From QWHO01 sp039809865 (GTDB taxonomy: Bacteria > Vulcanimicrobiota > Xenobia > Xenobiales > QWHO01), in the NCBI GenBank assembly GCA_039809865.1, contig JBDHVW010000010.1, forward strand, positions 77,229 to 141,228: 64,000 bases of DNA. Reading direction: 5' to 3'. Position numbers and translations under genes: made by a program. Numbering within the stretch: position 1 is the first letter of the stretch; each line of letters starts with the position of its first letter. The notes below the pieces were generated by a model. It was not told the DNA's origin and made no database searches. It worked only from the letters and a program-made list of their open reading frames with translations. Shown here piece by piece: positions 49,471-58,149 of the stretch.

Positions 49471-49944
49471 TCAGCGCTCCCCCGTCAGCGGTGCCCCCAG
49501 GGCCGAGAGCCCCAGGCAGGCAGCGCCCAGCCAGCCCAGCACGGGGAGGCCCAAAAGAGCTCCCATCAAGGCCGTGCCGGCCGCCGTGGCGCGCTTCTCG
49601 GTCAGGGCCAGACCCTGGCCGATGCGGGAAGCCAGCGCCGGCAGGCCCTGCGCCAGCCAGATCAGGTTGACGACCACGGCCGCCAGCGCCAGCACGGGCA
49701 GGCGCTGGATCAGGAAGATCTCCGCCAGCACGATCAGGATGCCCATCAGGAAGCTGCGCAGGGGGAAACGCTCGAGCGCCAGTCGGCTGCGCTCGACGCG
49801 GGCCGGCCAGAGAGCGCAGGCCAGCAGGTTGAGGGCGGTCAGCCCGGCCAGGCCGAGGCCCAGCAACAGGAGGAAGGTGAGGAGCCCTTGCGGGGCCCTC
49901 AGCAGGAGGATCGCCACCGGGATCAAGATCAACATTCTCTTCAT
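49471..49944 (-). CDS. Polytopic membrane protein heading the DUF1800/DUF1501 operon
   Basis: 157 residues, very hydrophobic, with four to five helices. It begins with a signal-like helix (KRMLILIPVAILLLRAP) and carries ALWPARVERSRLALERF and GLPVLGWLGAACLGLS, the same plan as the protein at 45604 at the other end of the operon. First gene of a six-gene unit; its 61 bp upstream gap from the glutathione transferase gene end (50006) is the only space for a promoter. Confidence 0.6.
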   Translation of the reverse strand: MKRMLILIPVAILLLRAPQGLLTFLLLLGLGLAGLTALNLLACALWPARVERSRLALERFPLRSFLMGILIVLAEIFLIQRLPVLALAAVVVNLIWLAQGLPALASRIGQGLALTEKRATAAGTALMGALLGLPVLGWLGAACLGLSALGAPLTGER

Positions 49945-50005
49945 ACCCGGGATACACCGACCGGGGGTGATCGGTTACAGGGGTCTCAGAAAATTTTCGA
50001 TCACC

Positions 50006-50623
50006 TCAGCGCCACGATTCGGGGATCGACTTCTGCCAGGCCGGCAGAGCCGCCACGCGGGCATACCATTCCTGGATCGCCGGATAGCCATCCCAGGGTA
50101 AGGAAGCGGGTTTATGCAAGGCCAGGGGCGCAGCCACGGAAAAATCGGCCAGGGTGAGCGACTGTCCGGCCAGATAAGGCTGTTTGCCGAGGGTGGCCTC
50201 GAGCACGTCGCACCAGTGCCGGAAATCGGTCGTGGCCGCGGCCACCTTGGCCTCGTCGGGCGGGGCCCCGCCTTTGAGCATCCGCTCGATCTGCAGGGTG
50301 TGGATGGTCGGATACCACTGGGCCACTTTCCAGAACATCCAGCGGTCGATGTCGATGCGCGTCCGCACGTCCTCGGGCCACACCTCGGTCGGGCCCGCGC
50401 GTCGGGCCAGCTCCTGCAAGATGGCGTTCGACTCCCACAGCACGAAGTCGCCGTCCTGCAGGGTGGGCAGGAAGTGGTTGGGATTGATGGCCACGAACCA
50501 GGGTTGGCGCTGTTCCCCGGCCCGCAGGTCGACGACCTGCAGCTCCAACTCGACGTTCAAATGGTAGGCCAGCGCCAGGCACTGCGTGGAGTTGGGTGAG
50601 AAGGGGAAATAATACAGCTTCAT
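50006..50623 (-). CDS. Glutathione S-transferase
   Basis: 205 residues. The thioredoxin-fold N-domain starts KLYYFPFSPNSTQCLALAY and has the cis-Pro and glutathione-binding region FLPTLQDGDFVLWESNAIL, with Glu-Ser of the ESxAI motif. The C-domain is helical with the N-capping motif SLTLADFSVAAPL. It conjugates or reduces electrophiles with glutathione in the cytoplasm. A Ser (Ser9 or Ser12) may serve as the catalytic residue, as in theta/beta-like classes. It is divergent from the flavin monooxygenase at 50687 with 63 bp between; the two may handle related compounds. Confidence 0.9.
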   Translation of the reverse strand: MKLYYFPFSPNSTQCLALAYHLNVELELQVVDLRAGEQRQPWFVAINPNHFLPTLQDGDFVLWESNAILQELARRAGPTEVWPEDVRTRIDIDRWMFWKVAQWYPTIHTLQIERMLKGGAPPDEAKVAAATTDFRHWCDVLEATLGKQPYLAGQSLTLADFSVAAPLALHKPASLPWDGYPAIQEWYARVAALPAWQKSIPESWR

Positions 50624-50686
50624 GGCGCCCCGCTTTCCCTCCTGGACGGCGAAGGACCTCCCCCGAGCCGGAAGGAAGGCGGCTCC

Positions 50687-51832
50687 ATGAAAGTATTGAT
50701 CGTTGGCGGCGGAATCGCCGGTCTGGTGCTGGCCAACTCCCTGGTAAGACGGGGGATCGAGGTCCAGCTCTTCGAGAAAGTGAAGCGCTACGGGCACGTG
50801 GGCGGCGGCCTGCTGCTGAAATCGCCGGCCGTGGTGGCGCTGACGAAGGCCGGGCTCATCGACCAGGTGCGCCCGCAAGGCCTGCCGCTGCTGCGCCACG
50901 AGATCCTGGACCAGGCCGGCGTGCGGCTGGGCGAGATCGATTTCCGCCCCATGTACGCCCGGGGCTTCGCCGAGGGCGTCCTGATTCACCGCGCCATCTT
51001 TCAAGACGTGCTCTTCCGCGCTCTGCCCGAGGGACTGGTGCACCTGAACGCCAGGGTCACCTCGTGGGACCTTCGCCCCGACGGCGTCAGCATCGAGGTC
51101 GAAGGCCTGGGGACGTGCCATGGCGACGTGCTGGTGGGGGCGGACGGTCTGCACTCCGAGGTGCGCGAGCAGATCACCGAGTTCGGCTCTCATCCGCTCA
51201 ACTTCCGCTCCTACCGCTACGTCGTGCCGAATGTCGATGGCGCCGACCATTTCATGGAGTTCATGGGCCACGGGATGTCGCTCGGCTACATCCCCCTGAA
51301 CGCCAAAGAGCTGTTCATGTGGCTCTCCATCCGCGCCACCCCCAACTCCAAGGTCTACTCCGACCCGGCCGAGTTCAAGCAGCTGATGGCCCAGTTCACG
51401 CATCCCGCGGTACTGAAGGGGAACGAGGGGCTCACGGACCCCGAGCAGTTACTCTGCACCGACATCCACGAGGTGACGATGGAGGAGTATCACTGCGGGC
51501 GCTGCGCGCTCATCGGCGACGCGGCCCACGCGATGTCGCCCTCGATGGGCACCGGGTCGGCCATGGCGATGGGCGACGCCGTCGTGCTGGCCGAGGAGCT
51601 GGGGTCCGTGCTGGCGGGCGAGAAGGGCTACGACGACGCCTTCTCTTGCTACTACGATCGACGGATGCCGAAGGTGGAGGCCATGCGCGCCCTCACCCGG
51701 GCGGTCGACGCCGAGCACCACGCCGAGCATCCCGACGTGATCGCCCGCCGCAACCGCAAGATCCAATCCTGGCTGCAAGACGTCCCGGCCGTCCAGGCCG
51801 ACCTGGAGCACTCGCTGGGCGGGGGCCTGTAA
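50687..51832 (+). CDS. FAD-dependent aromatic-type monooxygenase
   Basis: 381 residues, ATG at 50687 with GGAAGG upstream. Motifs of the group A flavin monooxygenases are complete: FAD GxGxxG as VLIVGGGIAGLVLANSL, the DG motif DVLVGADGLHSEVREQI, and the GD motif CALIGDAAHAMSPSMGTG. Such enzymes hydroxylate aromatic or polyketide-like substrates with NAD(P)H and O2 (PHBH/UbiH/TetX superfamily). Substrate unknown. It is alone on its strand and ends at a strong terminator. Confidence 0.88.
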   Translation: MKVLIVGGGIAGLVLANSLVRRGIEVQLFEKVKRYGHVGGGLLLKSPAVVALTKAGLIDQVRPQGLPLLRHEILDQAGVRLGEIDFRPMYARGFAEGVLIHRAIFQDVLFRALPEGLVHLNARVTSWDLRPDGVSIEVEGLGTCHGDVLVGADGLHSEVREQITEFGSHPLNFRSYRYVVPNVDGADHFMEFMGHGMSLGYIPLNAKELFMWLSIRATPNSKVYSDPAEFKQLMAQFTHPAVLKGNEGLTDPEQLLCTDIHEVTMEEYHCGRCALIGDAAHAMSPSMGTGSAMAMGDAVVLAEELGSVLAGEKGYDDAFSCYYDRRMPKVEAMRALTRAVDAEHHAEHPDVIARRNRKIQSWLQDVPAVQADLEHSLGGGL

Positions 51833-51839
51833 GAGAAAA

Positions 51840-51859
51840 CCCCCGCCGGTGGGCGGGGG
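51840..51859. terminator. Bidirectional intrinsic terminator
   Basis: CCCCCGCC (51840-51847) pairs with GGCGGGGG (51852-51859) around a GGTG loop. It is flanked by AAAA on the left, giving a U-tract for the minus-strand prepilin operon, and by CTCTCGTTT on the right for the monooxygenase. Confidence 0.88.
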
Positions 51860-51874
51860 CTCTCGTTTCCAGGC

Positions 51875-53116
51875 TCAGGGGCCGAGCTCGTCCCAGACGG
51901 GGTAGGCCGGGTCGGTGACATCGCACCGGAACAGCAGACCATTCTTGGCGATGGCCCAGATCGTCTTGCCGTCGTCGCTCACGGTAAGCCCCTGAGGACC
52001 GTCCTCAGCCAGCTTGGACATCAGGTCGATCCTGGTCCATACGGCCGGAGCGGTCACGTCGCACCACTGCAGCGTGAGAGCATCCATCACGAACAGGCGG
52101 CTGTTGTCGCGGGTGATGGCAACGCCGTTGACGTGGTCCATCGAGTTGTCGGGGTTCTTGTAAAGGGTGGGGTCCCAGGCGTTCGCGCTGGCTTTGTAAT
52201 GGCGAACGCAGTTGTGGTCCACGTCTGCGACCCACACGTGGTTGCCGGTGTCGTCGACGCTGATGTCACGAAGGCGGCCCAACACGTCGGAGCCGGAGGG
52301 ACGAATGGCGCCCGACCAGGTGCCCGCCAGAGCCGGGACGTTGTTGTACTTCCACAAGCAGTGGTTGGACTCGTCGGAGATCCAGATGGTATCGGCCGTC
52401 AGGTTCATCGCCACACCGGTCGCCCACCCCAGGCCGGCGGGGCGCAAGAGTGTGCTCGACCAGTTGGGCGTGGTGTTGGAGAAGTAGCGCAGTCCGCCGT
52501 TGACATAGTCCACCGCGAACATCGCCTTCAGGTCGGGAGTCGCGCAGACATCGCCTGGACGGCCCCCGTTGGGCATCGGCTGAATGGTCCCGCTGGCGAA
52601 GGGGAAGAGCGACGCGGGATCGAGCGTGGCGGTGGCATACTCCCAACCGTGCACGTAAGGGTAGCTCGCATCGGCCGAGCCCATGAACGTCAGGTCCGGA
52701 TTGGATCCGTGGCAGGCCACGCCGATGAACGGCTCCGGAGTCGAGCGCAAGGCCATCAAACTGGCGCCGCTCTTGTTGTCCGGCGGGGTCACCGTGAGGG
52801 TGATCATCTTCATGTCGTAATCGGGGACGCCGTCCCCGTCGTAGTCGCCCGCATCGGCGACCTGGACGTCGTAGACATACTTGTCGTACGGCGCGGCAAA
52901 GGTATCCGTCCCCTGAACGATCTGGTCCAGCGGCGTGGCGGCCAACATCTCCATCTTGCCCTGGGCCAGCAGGCCTGACGTGGACACCTGTTTGGAGCGA
53001 TTGTTGTTGCGCGTGGCCGAGACAAACAGCCCCATCAGGAAGCTGATCGCCAGGAAGGTCACGGTCATCGCCACCAGGAGCTCGAGAAAGCTTAATCCCC
53101 TAGCTTTTCTTCTCAC
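51875..53116 (-). CDS. Prepilin with C-terminal beta-propeller
   Basis: 413 residues from a GTG at 53116 that overlaps the upstream stop (GTGA). The prepilin leader VRRKARG is followed by LSFLELLVAMTVTFLAISFL, with Glu at position 5 and the assembly helix. After a pilin-like domain (about 35-140) the chain continues with propeller-type repeats of about 45 residues: DTIWISDESNHCLWKYNN, NHVWVADVDHNCVRHYK, SRLFVMDALTLQWCDV and KTIWAIAKNGLLFRCDV, like NHL/SMP-30 blades. This is a large pilus-tip or adhesin-like minor pilin. Last gene of the GspF-prepilin operon; a strong terminator follows. Confidence 0.87.
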   Translation of the reverse strand: MRRKARGLSFLELLVAMTVTFLAISFLMGLFVSATRNNNRSKQVSTSGLLAQGKMEMLAATPLDQIVQGTDTFAAPYDKYVYDVQVADAGDYDGDGVPDYDMKMITLTVTPPDNKSGASLMALRSTPEPFIGVACHGSNPDLTFMGSADASYPYVHGWEYATATLDPASLFPFASGTIQPMPNGGRPGDVCATPDLKAMFAVDYVNGGLRYFSNTTPNWSSTLLRPAGLGWATGVAMNLTADTIWISDESNHCLWKYNNVPALAGTWSGAIRPSGSDVLGRLRDISVDDTGNHVWVADVDHNCVRHYKASANAWDPTLYKNPDNSMDHVNGVAITRDNSRLFVMDALTLQWCDVTAPAVWTRIDLMSKLAEDGPQGLTVSDDGKTIWAIAKNGLLFRCDVTDPAYPVWDELGP

Positions 53117-53679
53117 AGGCTCTTCACCCGCACTTCCGTTTGAATGGGATCCGTTATCGAGGTCACTTTCATTTCGAGGTGCAGAAAAGGAACTCCGCTC
53201 GTCAGCGCCGGATCCATGCGCTGAATTTTGAAGTCCTCGACCTCCCAGGTAACTTTCTTGGTTTCCAGCACGGTTTGCGTGGCCAGGTTGCCCGGGTCGA
53301 AACCCGGGTCGTAGAGCAGGCGCTCGACGATTTTCGTGGTCTGATCCCACCGGTAGGCCAGAACGCGGCCGCCGGTCGCGTCGTAGGTCCGGAAGATCAT
53401 CGGGGTGTTGGTCCCGGTCAGGGGGGTGTAGAACCCGTAGGTCGACCACGGGGGCGCTAACGGGTCGGGGTTGTAGATCTTGTCGGCGGCCCGCAGCTCG
53501 CGGGTCATGCGTTCGACGGCCACGGTGGCCTGACGGTAGTCGCTCGACTTCTTGGCCGTCACCGTGTAGGTACGATAGGCCACCACGAGGGCGTGGCAGA
53601 CCATGGTCATAAAGAGGCCCAGGATGGCTCCTGTGACCAGAACCTCCATCAGGGTATGTCCTCTGCGTCTAGCCCGCAT
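53113..53679 (-). CDS. Type IV prepilin-like minor pilin (PilW/GspJ-type)
   Basis: 188 residues; ATG at 53679 selected because it gives the short basic leader MRARRRG before HTLMEVLVTGAILGLFM, with Glu5 and the hydrophobic helix (a frame to 53694 also exists). After the helix is ATVAVERMTRELRAADKIY, typical of GspJ/PilW, and a beta-rich domain ending TEVRVKSL. It overlaps the upstream gene by 11 bp and the downstream propeller prepilin by 4 bp. Confidence 0.85.
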   Translation of the reverse strand: MRARRRGHTLMEVLVTGAILGLFMTMVCHALVVAYRTYTVTAKKSSDYRQATVAVERMTRELRAADKIYNPDPLAPPWSTYGFYTPLTGTNTPMIFRTYDATGGRVLAYRWDQTTKIVERLLYDPGFDPGNLATQTVLETKKVTWEVEDFKIQRMDPALTSGVPFLHLEMKVTSITDPIQTEVRVKSL

Positions 53680-54055
53680 CGTACATAGCTCCAAAATTGC
53701 CCTGCGGCACGACCAGCGTGCGCTGCGCCTTGATGTTGCCGTAGGCGTCCTTGATCATGCCGGTGGAGCGCACGGTCAGGTCCGCCTCGACCCAGACCTT
53801 GAAGCGATGGACGGCGTCGCCTTCCGGCAAGCCGAACTCGACCGGCGTCCCTCCAGGCGTGAAGGTGGACGCGCGCGCTTTGTAATAGTCCAGACCCGCC
53901 TGGGCCAGGAAGTAGGCCTGGTGGCTGCGCTCCTGATTGCCCGCAAACCGGTAATCCTGCTCCATCAGGGTCATGAACGTCAATCCGATCACCAGCAGGA
54001 ACACCATGAAAAACAGGGCGGTCATGAGGGCGATGCCGCGATTGGGGCGCCTCAT
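53669..54055 (-). CDS. Prepilin-like protein (PilX/GspK-type)
   Basis: 128 residues from the ATG at 54055, overlapping the GspF stop (ATGA). The leader MRRPNRG precedes IALMTALFFMVFLLVIGLTF; it lacks Glu5, as GspK/PilX proteins at pseudopilus tips often do. The following segment FAGNQERSHQAYFLAQAGLD is characteristic of this group. It would form part of the initiating tip complex. Confidence 0.82.
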   Translation of the reverse strand: MRRPNRGIALMTALFFMVFLLVIGLTFMTLMEQDYRFAGNQERSHQAYFLAQAGLDYYKARASTFTPGGTPVEFGLPEGDAVHRFKVWVEADLTVRSTGMIKDAYGNIKAQRTLVVPQGNFGAMYDAG

Positions 54056-55458
54056 GCTGCGAGCTTCTCCAGCAGTCCGTAGATGGGGAGGAACATGCCC
54101 ACGCACAGGAACCCCATCGCCACGCCCATCATTCCAATGACGGCGGGCTCGACCACCGTGACGATCTGGGTCAGCACCACCTCGTTCTGCTCCTCGAGCA
54201 TCCGGCGCGAAGCCGAGAGGAGGTCTTGCAACTCGCCGGTCTCCTCGCCAACGATCAACATCGACGAAATCATGCGGGGGAAGTAAGGCACGACCTGGAC
54301 GGCCTCGGCCAGGCTGCCCTCTTGCTCGAGGCGCTCGCACATGACGCTGAGTTGATTGCTGTAGGTGCGAAAGGGAGAGGTGCTGCGCATCAACTGCAGG
54401 CCGCGCTGCAGGGGAATTCCGTCGCGCTGCATGGTCTCGAGCACGTCCACGAACTGCGCAGCCAGCAGGCTTCCCACCAGGTAGCGCGTGACGGGGTTGT
54501 TGACCGCCATTTCGAAGGCTCTCTGCTGCAGCCAGGCCCGCTTGGCCACGACCAGGGCGATCAGTCCGACGATCAGCAGCAAGAACAACGGGCTGTTGAT
54601 CACGTTGACGACCCCGATCACCACCTTGGAGATGGCCGGGAGCTTGGCGTCCATCTGGTCGTAGAGTCCCAGGAAGCGCGGCAGCACGAACTTGGTGATG
54701 CCGAAAAGCACGCCGACGCAGGCCACGCAGGTAATGAGCGGACTGGTGAGGGCCTGCTTGACCTTGCAGAGCAGATTGTACTTGCGCTCGAGCATCTCCG
54801 AGGCGCGCATCAGCCGGTCGGCCAGATCGCCCGACTCTTCGCCCGCGCGCGCCAGCAAGAGAACCTCGGCGGGGAAAACGCGGGGATGGCGGCTGAGGGC
54901 GTCGGAGAAACTCCAACCCTTGTCCAGCACTTGCGCGGCGATATCCTCGAAGGCGTGCCGGATGGCCCGGTTGGTGCTCTGCTCGGCCAGGACCGTGAAA
55001 GTGCGCCCGGGATTGATGCCGGCTTTGAGCATGACGGCCATCTGCTGCAACGAGACCGCGACATCGTGGTCGTTGGCCCGGGCCATCTGAATCTCGAAGT
55101 CGTGGTAGCGCTCGGCCAGAGAGCGAGCGGGGACGCTCTTCTTCTCCTGGCGCTCCCGAGGCTTGGAATCGGAGACCGGCTTGATGAAGGCCGCGGGCTT
55201 GGGGGCTCGGATCACGCCCGAGGAAGTGACAGGAACTTGTCTGGTGGGCCGTGAGGGCGAGAGTTTGAGGGTGGGGGTGGAGTCGAGGCTCTCTCCTACC
55301 GGCACCCAGGCCGCGGTGGGTGAGGAAGGCGCCGCCGGAGCCTCCGCAGCTTCGGAAGGCTCTTCAGGCCAGGCGCTGACGTCTGGCTTCTCGAGGGAAG
55401 AGGACGCGGCGTCGGTCGGAGCCTCCTCCGGCCAGCCCGTCAAACGACCCCTTTCCAT
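54052..55458 (-). CDS. GspF/PilC-family inner-membrane platform protein
   Basis: 468 residues. A Pro/Glu/Ser-rich cytoplasmic extension of about 110 residues precedes two T2SSF domains: AVSLQQMAVMLKAGINPGRTF and LFVDVLETMQRDGIPLQRGL-like halves with DALSRHPRVFPAEVLLLARAGEESGDL and AVQVVPYFPRMISSMLIVGEETGEL. Three membrane helices are visible, one around SPLITCVACVGVLFGITKF, one pair later and one at the C-terminus. The protein couples the PilB/GspE ATPase to pilin polymerisation. It heads a four-gene operon with three prepilin-like proteins; no ATPase is in this operon, so the fusion ATPase at 13531 is a candidate partner. Confidence 0.9.
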   Translation of the reverse strand: MERGRLTGWPEEAPTDAASSSLEKPDVSAWPEEPSEAAEAPAAPSSPTAAWVPVGESLDSTPTLKLSPSRPTRQVPVTSSGVIRAPKPAAFIKPVSDSKPRERQEKKSVPARSLAERYHDFEIQMARANDHDVAVSLQQMAVMLKAGINPGRTFTVLAEQSTNRAIRHAFEDIAAQVLDKGWSFSDALSRHPRVFPAEVLLLARAGEESGDLADRLMRASEMLERKYNLLCKVKQALTSPLITCVACVGVLFGITKFVLPRFLGLYDQMDAKLPAISKVVIGVVNVINSPLFLLLIVGLIALVVAKRAWLQQRAFEMAVNNPVTRYLVGSLLAAQFVDVLETMQRDGIPLQRGLQLMRSTSPFRTYSNQLSVMCERLEQEGSLAEAVQVVPYFPRMISSMLIVGEETGELQDLLSASRRMLEEQNEVVLTQIVTVVEPAVIGMMGVAMGFLCVGMFLPIYGLLEKLAA

Positions 55459-55592
55459 TACGACAGTGTTTCCCAGCGCACTCTGAAACCCCGCTCGTCG
55501 AATCTTCCCGGACCCCTCGTTAACATTTTAGCAAAGAAATGATCGTTCGCCCAGTCCAGGGAAAAATTTGTCGCGCAGGAAGACTGGGGCCG

Positions 55593-56717
55593 ATGAGACG
55601 CTCGCTCCTGTGCCTTCTCCTCTCGCTGACGATGGTTGGTTGCTCGCAACCACCGTCTTCTCCCTCACCCAGCGCCAGTCCGGACCCTCTCGAGGCCCGA
55701 GTCCAGGCGGCGACAAGCTCGGCTTTCGCATACCTGCTCAAAAGACAGAGTCCAGATGGCGGGTGGCGTTCGATGAAATACGAGCCTTATCAAGACGGGG
55801 AGTCGCTCAGCCCGATGGTCCTCAAGGCTCTCCTTTACGGTCCGTCCGGCCCGGAAGGCCAGGTTGCCGCCCAGAAGGGGCTGGCTTTTCTGGCTCCCCA
55901 TATGCCACCGGCCAGGAGCAAGATGCTCTTCCCCAATTACTCGCTCTCCATCGCGGCGCTGGCCTTTGCGAGAGATCCGGCCTACAAGCCGACCGTGGAC
56001 GCGATTGTCGCCTACCTGCGCGAGCAGCAACTGGTGGAGTCGTTGGGTTGGAAGCCGAGCGACCTCGATTATGGAGGCTGGGGCGAGTCGCGCAGCCCCT
56101 ACCGGCGACCCAAGAACGGAAAAGTCGATCCGGCGCGCGCCGCCAACCTCTCGGTGACTTTGATGGTGCTGGGCGCGCTGCGCGTCAGCGGCGTTTCCGC
56201 CCAGGATCCGGCCATTCAGAAAGCTCAGAAATTCGTCTTCCGCTGCCAGAATTTCGAGCAGGGAGGAGACGGCGGTTTCGTCTTCTCACCCTGGAACCTC
56301 CGCCAGAACAAAGCCGGCGAGCGCACCTCGTACGGCAGCATGACGGGCGACGGCTTGCGGGCGCTGGTCCGTACCGGCTTGCCGCCCGAGCATCCCCGGG
56401 TGGTGGCTGCTCGCACCTGGATCTTGACCCATTTCGATCCCAAGAAGAACTCGGGCGACTTTCCCAAGGGTCAGGAAAAGATGCGCGACGCGCTGTATTT
56501 CTACTACTGCTGGACGACGGCCCACGCCCTGGTCGAGTCCGGGGGCGCGCGGGACAACGCCTGGGCCCGCCCCATGCTCGAGGAGCTGCTCGCCCGCCAG
56601 AAACCGGATGGCTCCTGGCTCAACGCCGAAGGTCGCATGACCGAGGATGAGCCCCTGGTGGCCACGACCATGGCCCTGGCTGCCATGACCCTGGCCCGAA
56701 GCGCTTTGACCCCCTGA
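55593..56717 (+). CDS. Lipoprotein with terpene-cyclase/prenyltransferase-fold repeats
   Basis: 374 residues from the ATG at 55593, which gives a lipoprotein signal MRRSLLCLLLSLTMVGC (Cys17); a start at 55539 would add 18 residues. The mature chain is an alpha/alpha toroid with QW-type repeats: LLKRQSPDGGWRSMKYE, GDGGFVFSPWNL and LARQKPDGSWLNAEGRM. Catalytic DxDD or DxD metal motifs of cyclases were not seen, so an enzymatic cyclase is unlikely; many such secreted or lipid-anchored relatives are of unknown role. Divergent from the GspF operon by 134 bp. Confidence 0.8.
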   Translation: MRRSLLCLLLSLTMVGCSQPPSSPSPSASPDPLEARVQAATSSAFAYLLKRQSPDGGWRSMKYEPYQDGESLSPMVLKALLYGPSGPEGQVAAQKGLAFLAPHMPPARSKMLFPNYSLSIAALAFARDPAYKPTVDAIVAYLREQQLVESLGWKPSDLDYGGWGESRSPYRRPKNGKVDPARAANLSVTLMVLGALRVSGVSAQDPAIQKAQKFVFRCQNFEQGGDGGFVFSPWNLRQNKAGERTSYGSMTGDGLRALVRTGLPPEHPRVVAARTWILTHFDPKKNSGDFPKGQEKMRDALYFYYCWTTAHALVESGGARDNAWARPMLEELLARQKPDGSWLNAEGRMTEDEPLVATTMALAAMTLARSALTP

Positions 56718-56748
56718 AAGGAGCAGTCCGGGTCGAAAGGCGAACCGT

Positions 56749-58146
56749 GTGGCCATGTCCGAGCAACTACCCCTTAGCGAGCGAACCCTCCAACTGGCGG
56801 AACGCGTGGTCGAGCGCGAGGCCTCGGTCGAAGAGCTGGCGCGCATGTCGGCGCAACTCCTGGAGGGCGCCCAGGCGGGTCGCGCCCAGTTCCAGCAAGA
56901 CTCCGAAGCCAGCCCCGAGCTGACCGCCGACGATCAGTCCGTCATCTTGAGCTCGATGGATGCTTACATCGACGCCTTGGCGGCCGTCCACGCCCGAGCC
57001 CAGGCGGGCTCGGTCGAGACTCTCGGAGAGCCCCTGGCCGCTGCCCGCGCGGCCCTGGCGGCCGTGCGAGAGCATCAGACCCGCTACCAGGCGGCCTGCA
57101 TCTACGGGCCGGCCATGCATCCGTTCCTGAATCGGGTGCTGGGCCACCTCGAGGGAATGGCGCGGCGCGAGACCGACCGCCGTCACACCCTGAACCTGCT
57201 CGAGAGCCTGCCAGCCTTCATGGACGAGGTTGGAGAGCAGGTGGGGGGCATCGACGAGCCCCTGGTCCTCGAGCGCTCCCAGGCAGGTCTCAAGGCCATT
57301 GCGGACGCCTGCGCCCGCTTGCGCGACGCGCTCGAGAACGGCCTCGAGGGCGATAAGGATGAGTTTTTGGGCGGTCTGCGCCAGGCGATCCTCGAGGGCT
57401 CCGACGCCGTGGCCGAAGGCCTGGGCTTTCAGTTCGAGAAGGACCTCTCGGTGGGCCGCACGCCCTATCCGCCGGTCAACCTGGTGCTGGCCGCCTGCGA
57501 CCGCCTCATTACGGACCACATCAGCAGCGAGCATTTCCGCGAGGTCGTGGGTCAGGCCGTCTGGCTCCTGGCCCAACGATTCCCGGAAGAGTCGCAGGAC
57601 AGCGTCTCGGATGCTTCGCGCGAGGTCCGTGAATCGCTCGAGCGGCTCTACGCGCTGCCGCCGCGCCCCGACCCGGACGAAGTCGTCACCGAGCGTGAGG
57701 TCTTGCGGTCGGCTACCGAGAACCTTTCCATGTTCGTGGCCGTGCTGCAGTCAGAGGACGAGGTCTTCGACCTGGTCCAACACGAGGGACTGGGCGGCGG
57801 AGGCGGCGGGCAGGCCGCCCGCGGTCTGCCGATGATGCTGGCCGGTCTGCTCCAGGTGGGCGAGCAATTCCTGGAGGGTCAGGCCAGCGCGGATGACGTC
57901 CTGGAGGGCATCGCCCTGTTGGAGCAAACGGTTTCGCGCAGCCGCGGCCAACTCGCCTCCGCCCGCGACTCGGCCGACCGCTCCAAGCTTCTGACCGGAG
58001 CCATCGACCACCTGACGGCGGCCATCGAAGCGCTGCGCGACATGCTCGAGCGCAAGGGGGGACGGAGCGCTCTCGAGCGCGCCGAAACCGAGATGCACGC
58101 CTCGCAGGAGGCCATGAAGAGCCTGGAAAGCCGTCGGCCCGGGTAA
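56749..58146 (+). CDS. Acidic all-helical protein of unknown function
   Basis: 465 residues from a GTG at 56749 (AAAGG eight bases upstream), with an ATG at 56755 as the alternative. Nearly the whole chain is helical, rich in Ala, Glu, Leu and Arg, with many heptad-like stretches such as SVEELARMSAQLLEGAQAG and DRSKLLTGAIDHLTAAIEAL. There is no signal peptide or membrane segment. It looks like a cytoplasmic coiled-coil or helical-bundle protein. It follows the lipoprotein gene by 31 bp and is probably co-transcribed with it. No family recognised. Confidence 0.6.
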   Translation: MAMSEQLPLSERTLQLAERVVEREASVEELARMSAQLLEGAQAGRAQFQQDSEASPELTADDQSVILSSMDAYIDALAAVHARAQAGSVETLGEPLAAARAALAAVREHQTRYQAACIYGPAMHPFLNRVLGHLEGMARRETDRRHTLNLLESLPAFMDEVGEQVGGIDEPLVLERSQAGLKAIADACARLRDALENGLEGDKDEFLGGLRQAILEGSDAVAEGLGFQFEKDLSVGRTPYPPVNLVLAACDRLITDHISSEHFREVVGQAVWLLAQRFPEESQDSVSDASREVRESLERLYALPPRPDPDEVVTEREVLRSATENLSMFVAVLQSEDEVFDLVQHEGLGGGGGGQAARGLPMMLAGLLQVGEQFLEGQASADDVLEGIALLEQTVSRSRGQLASARDSADRSKLLTGAIDHLTAAIEALRDMLERKGGRSALERAETEMHASQEAMKSLESRRPG

Positions 58147-58149
58147 AGC

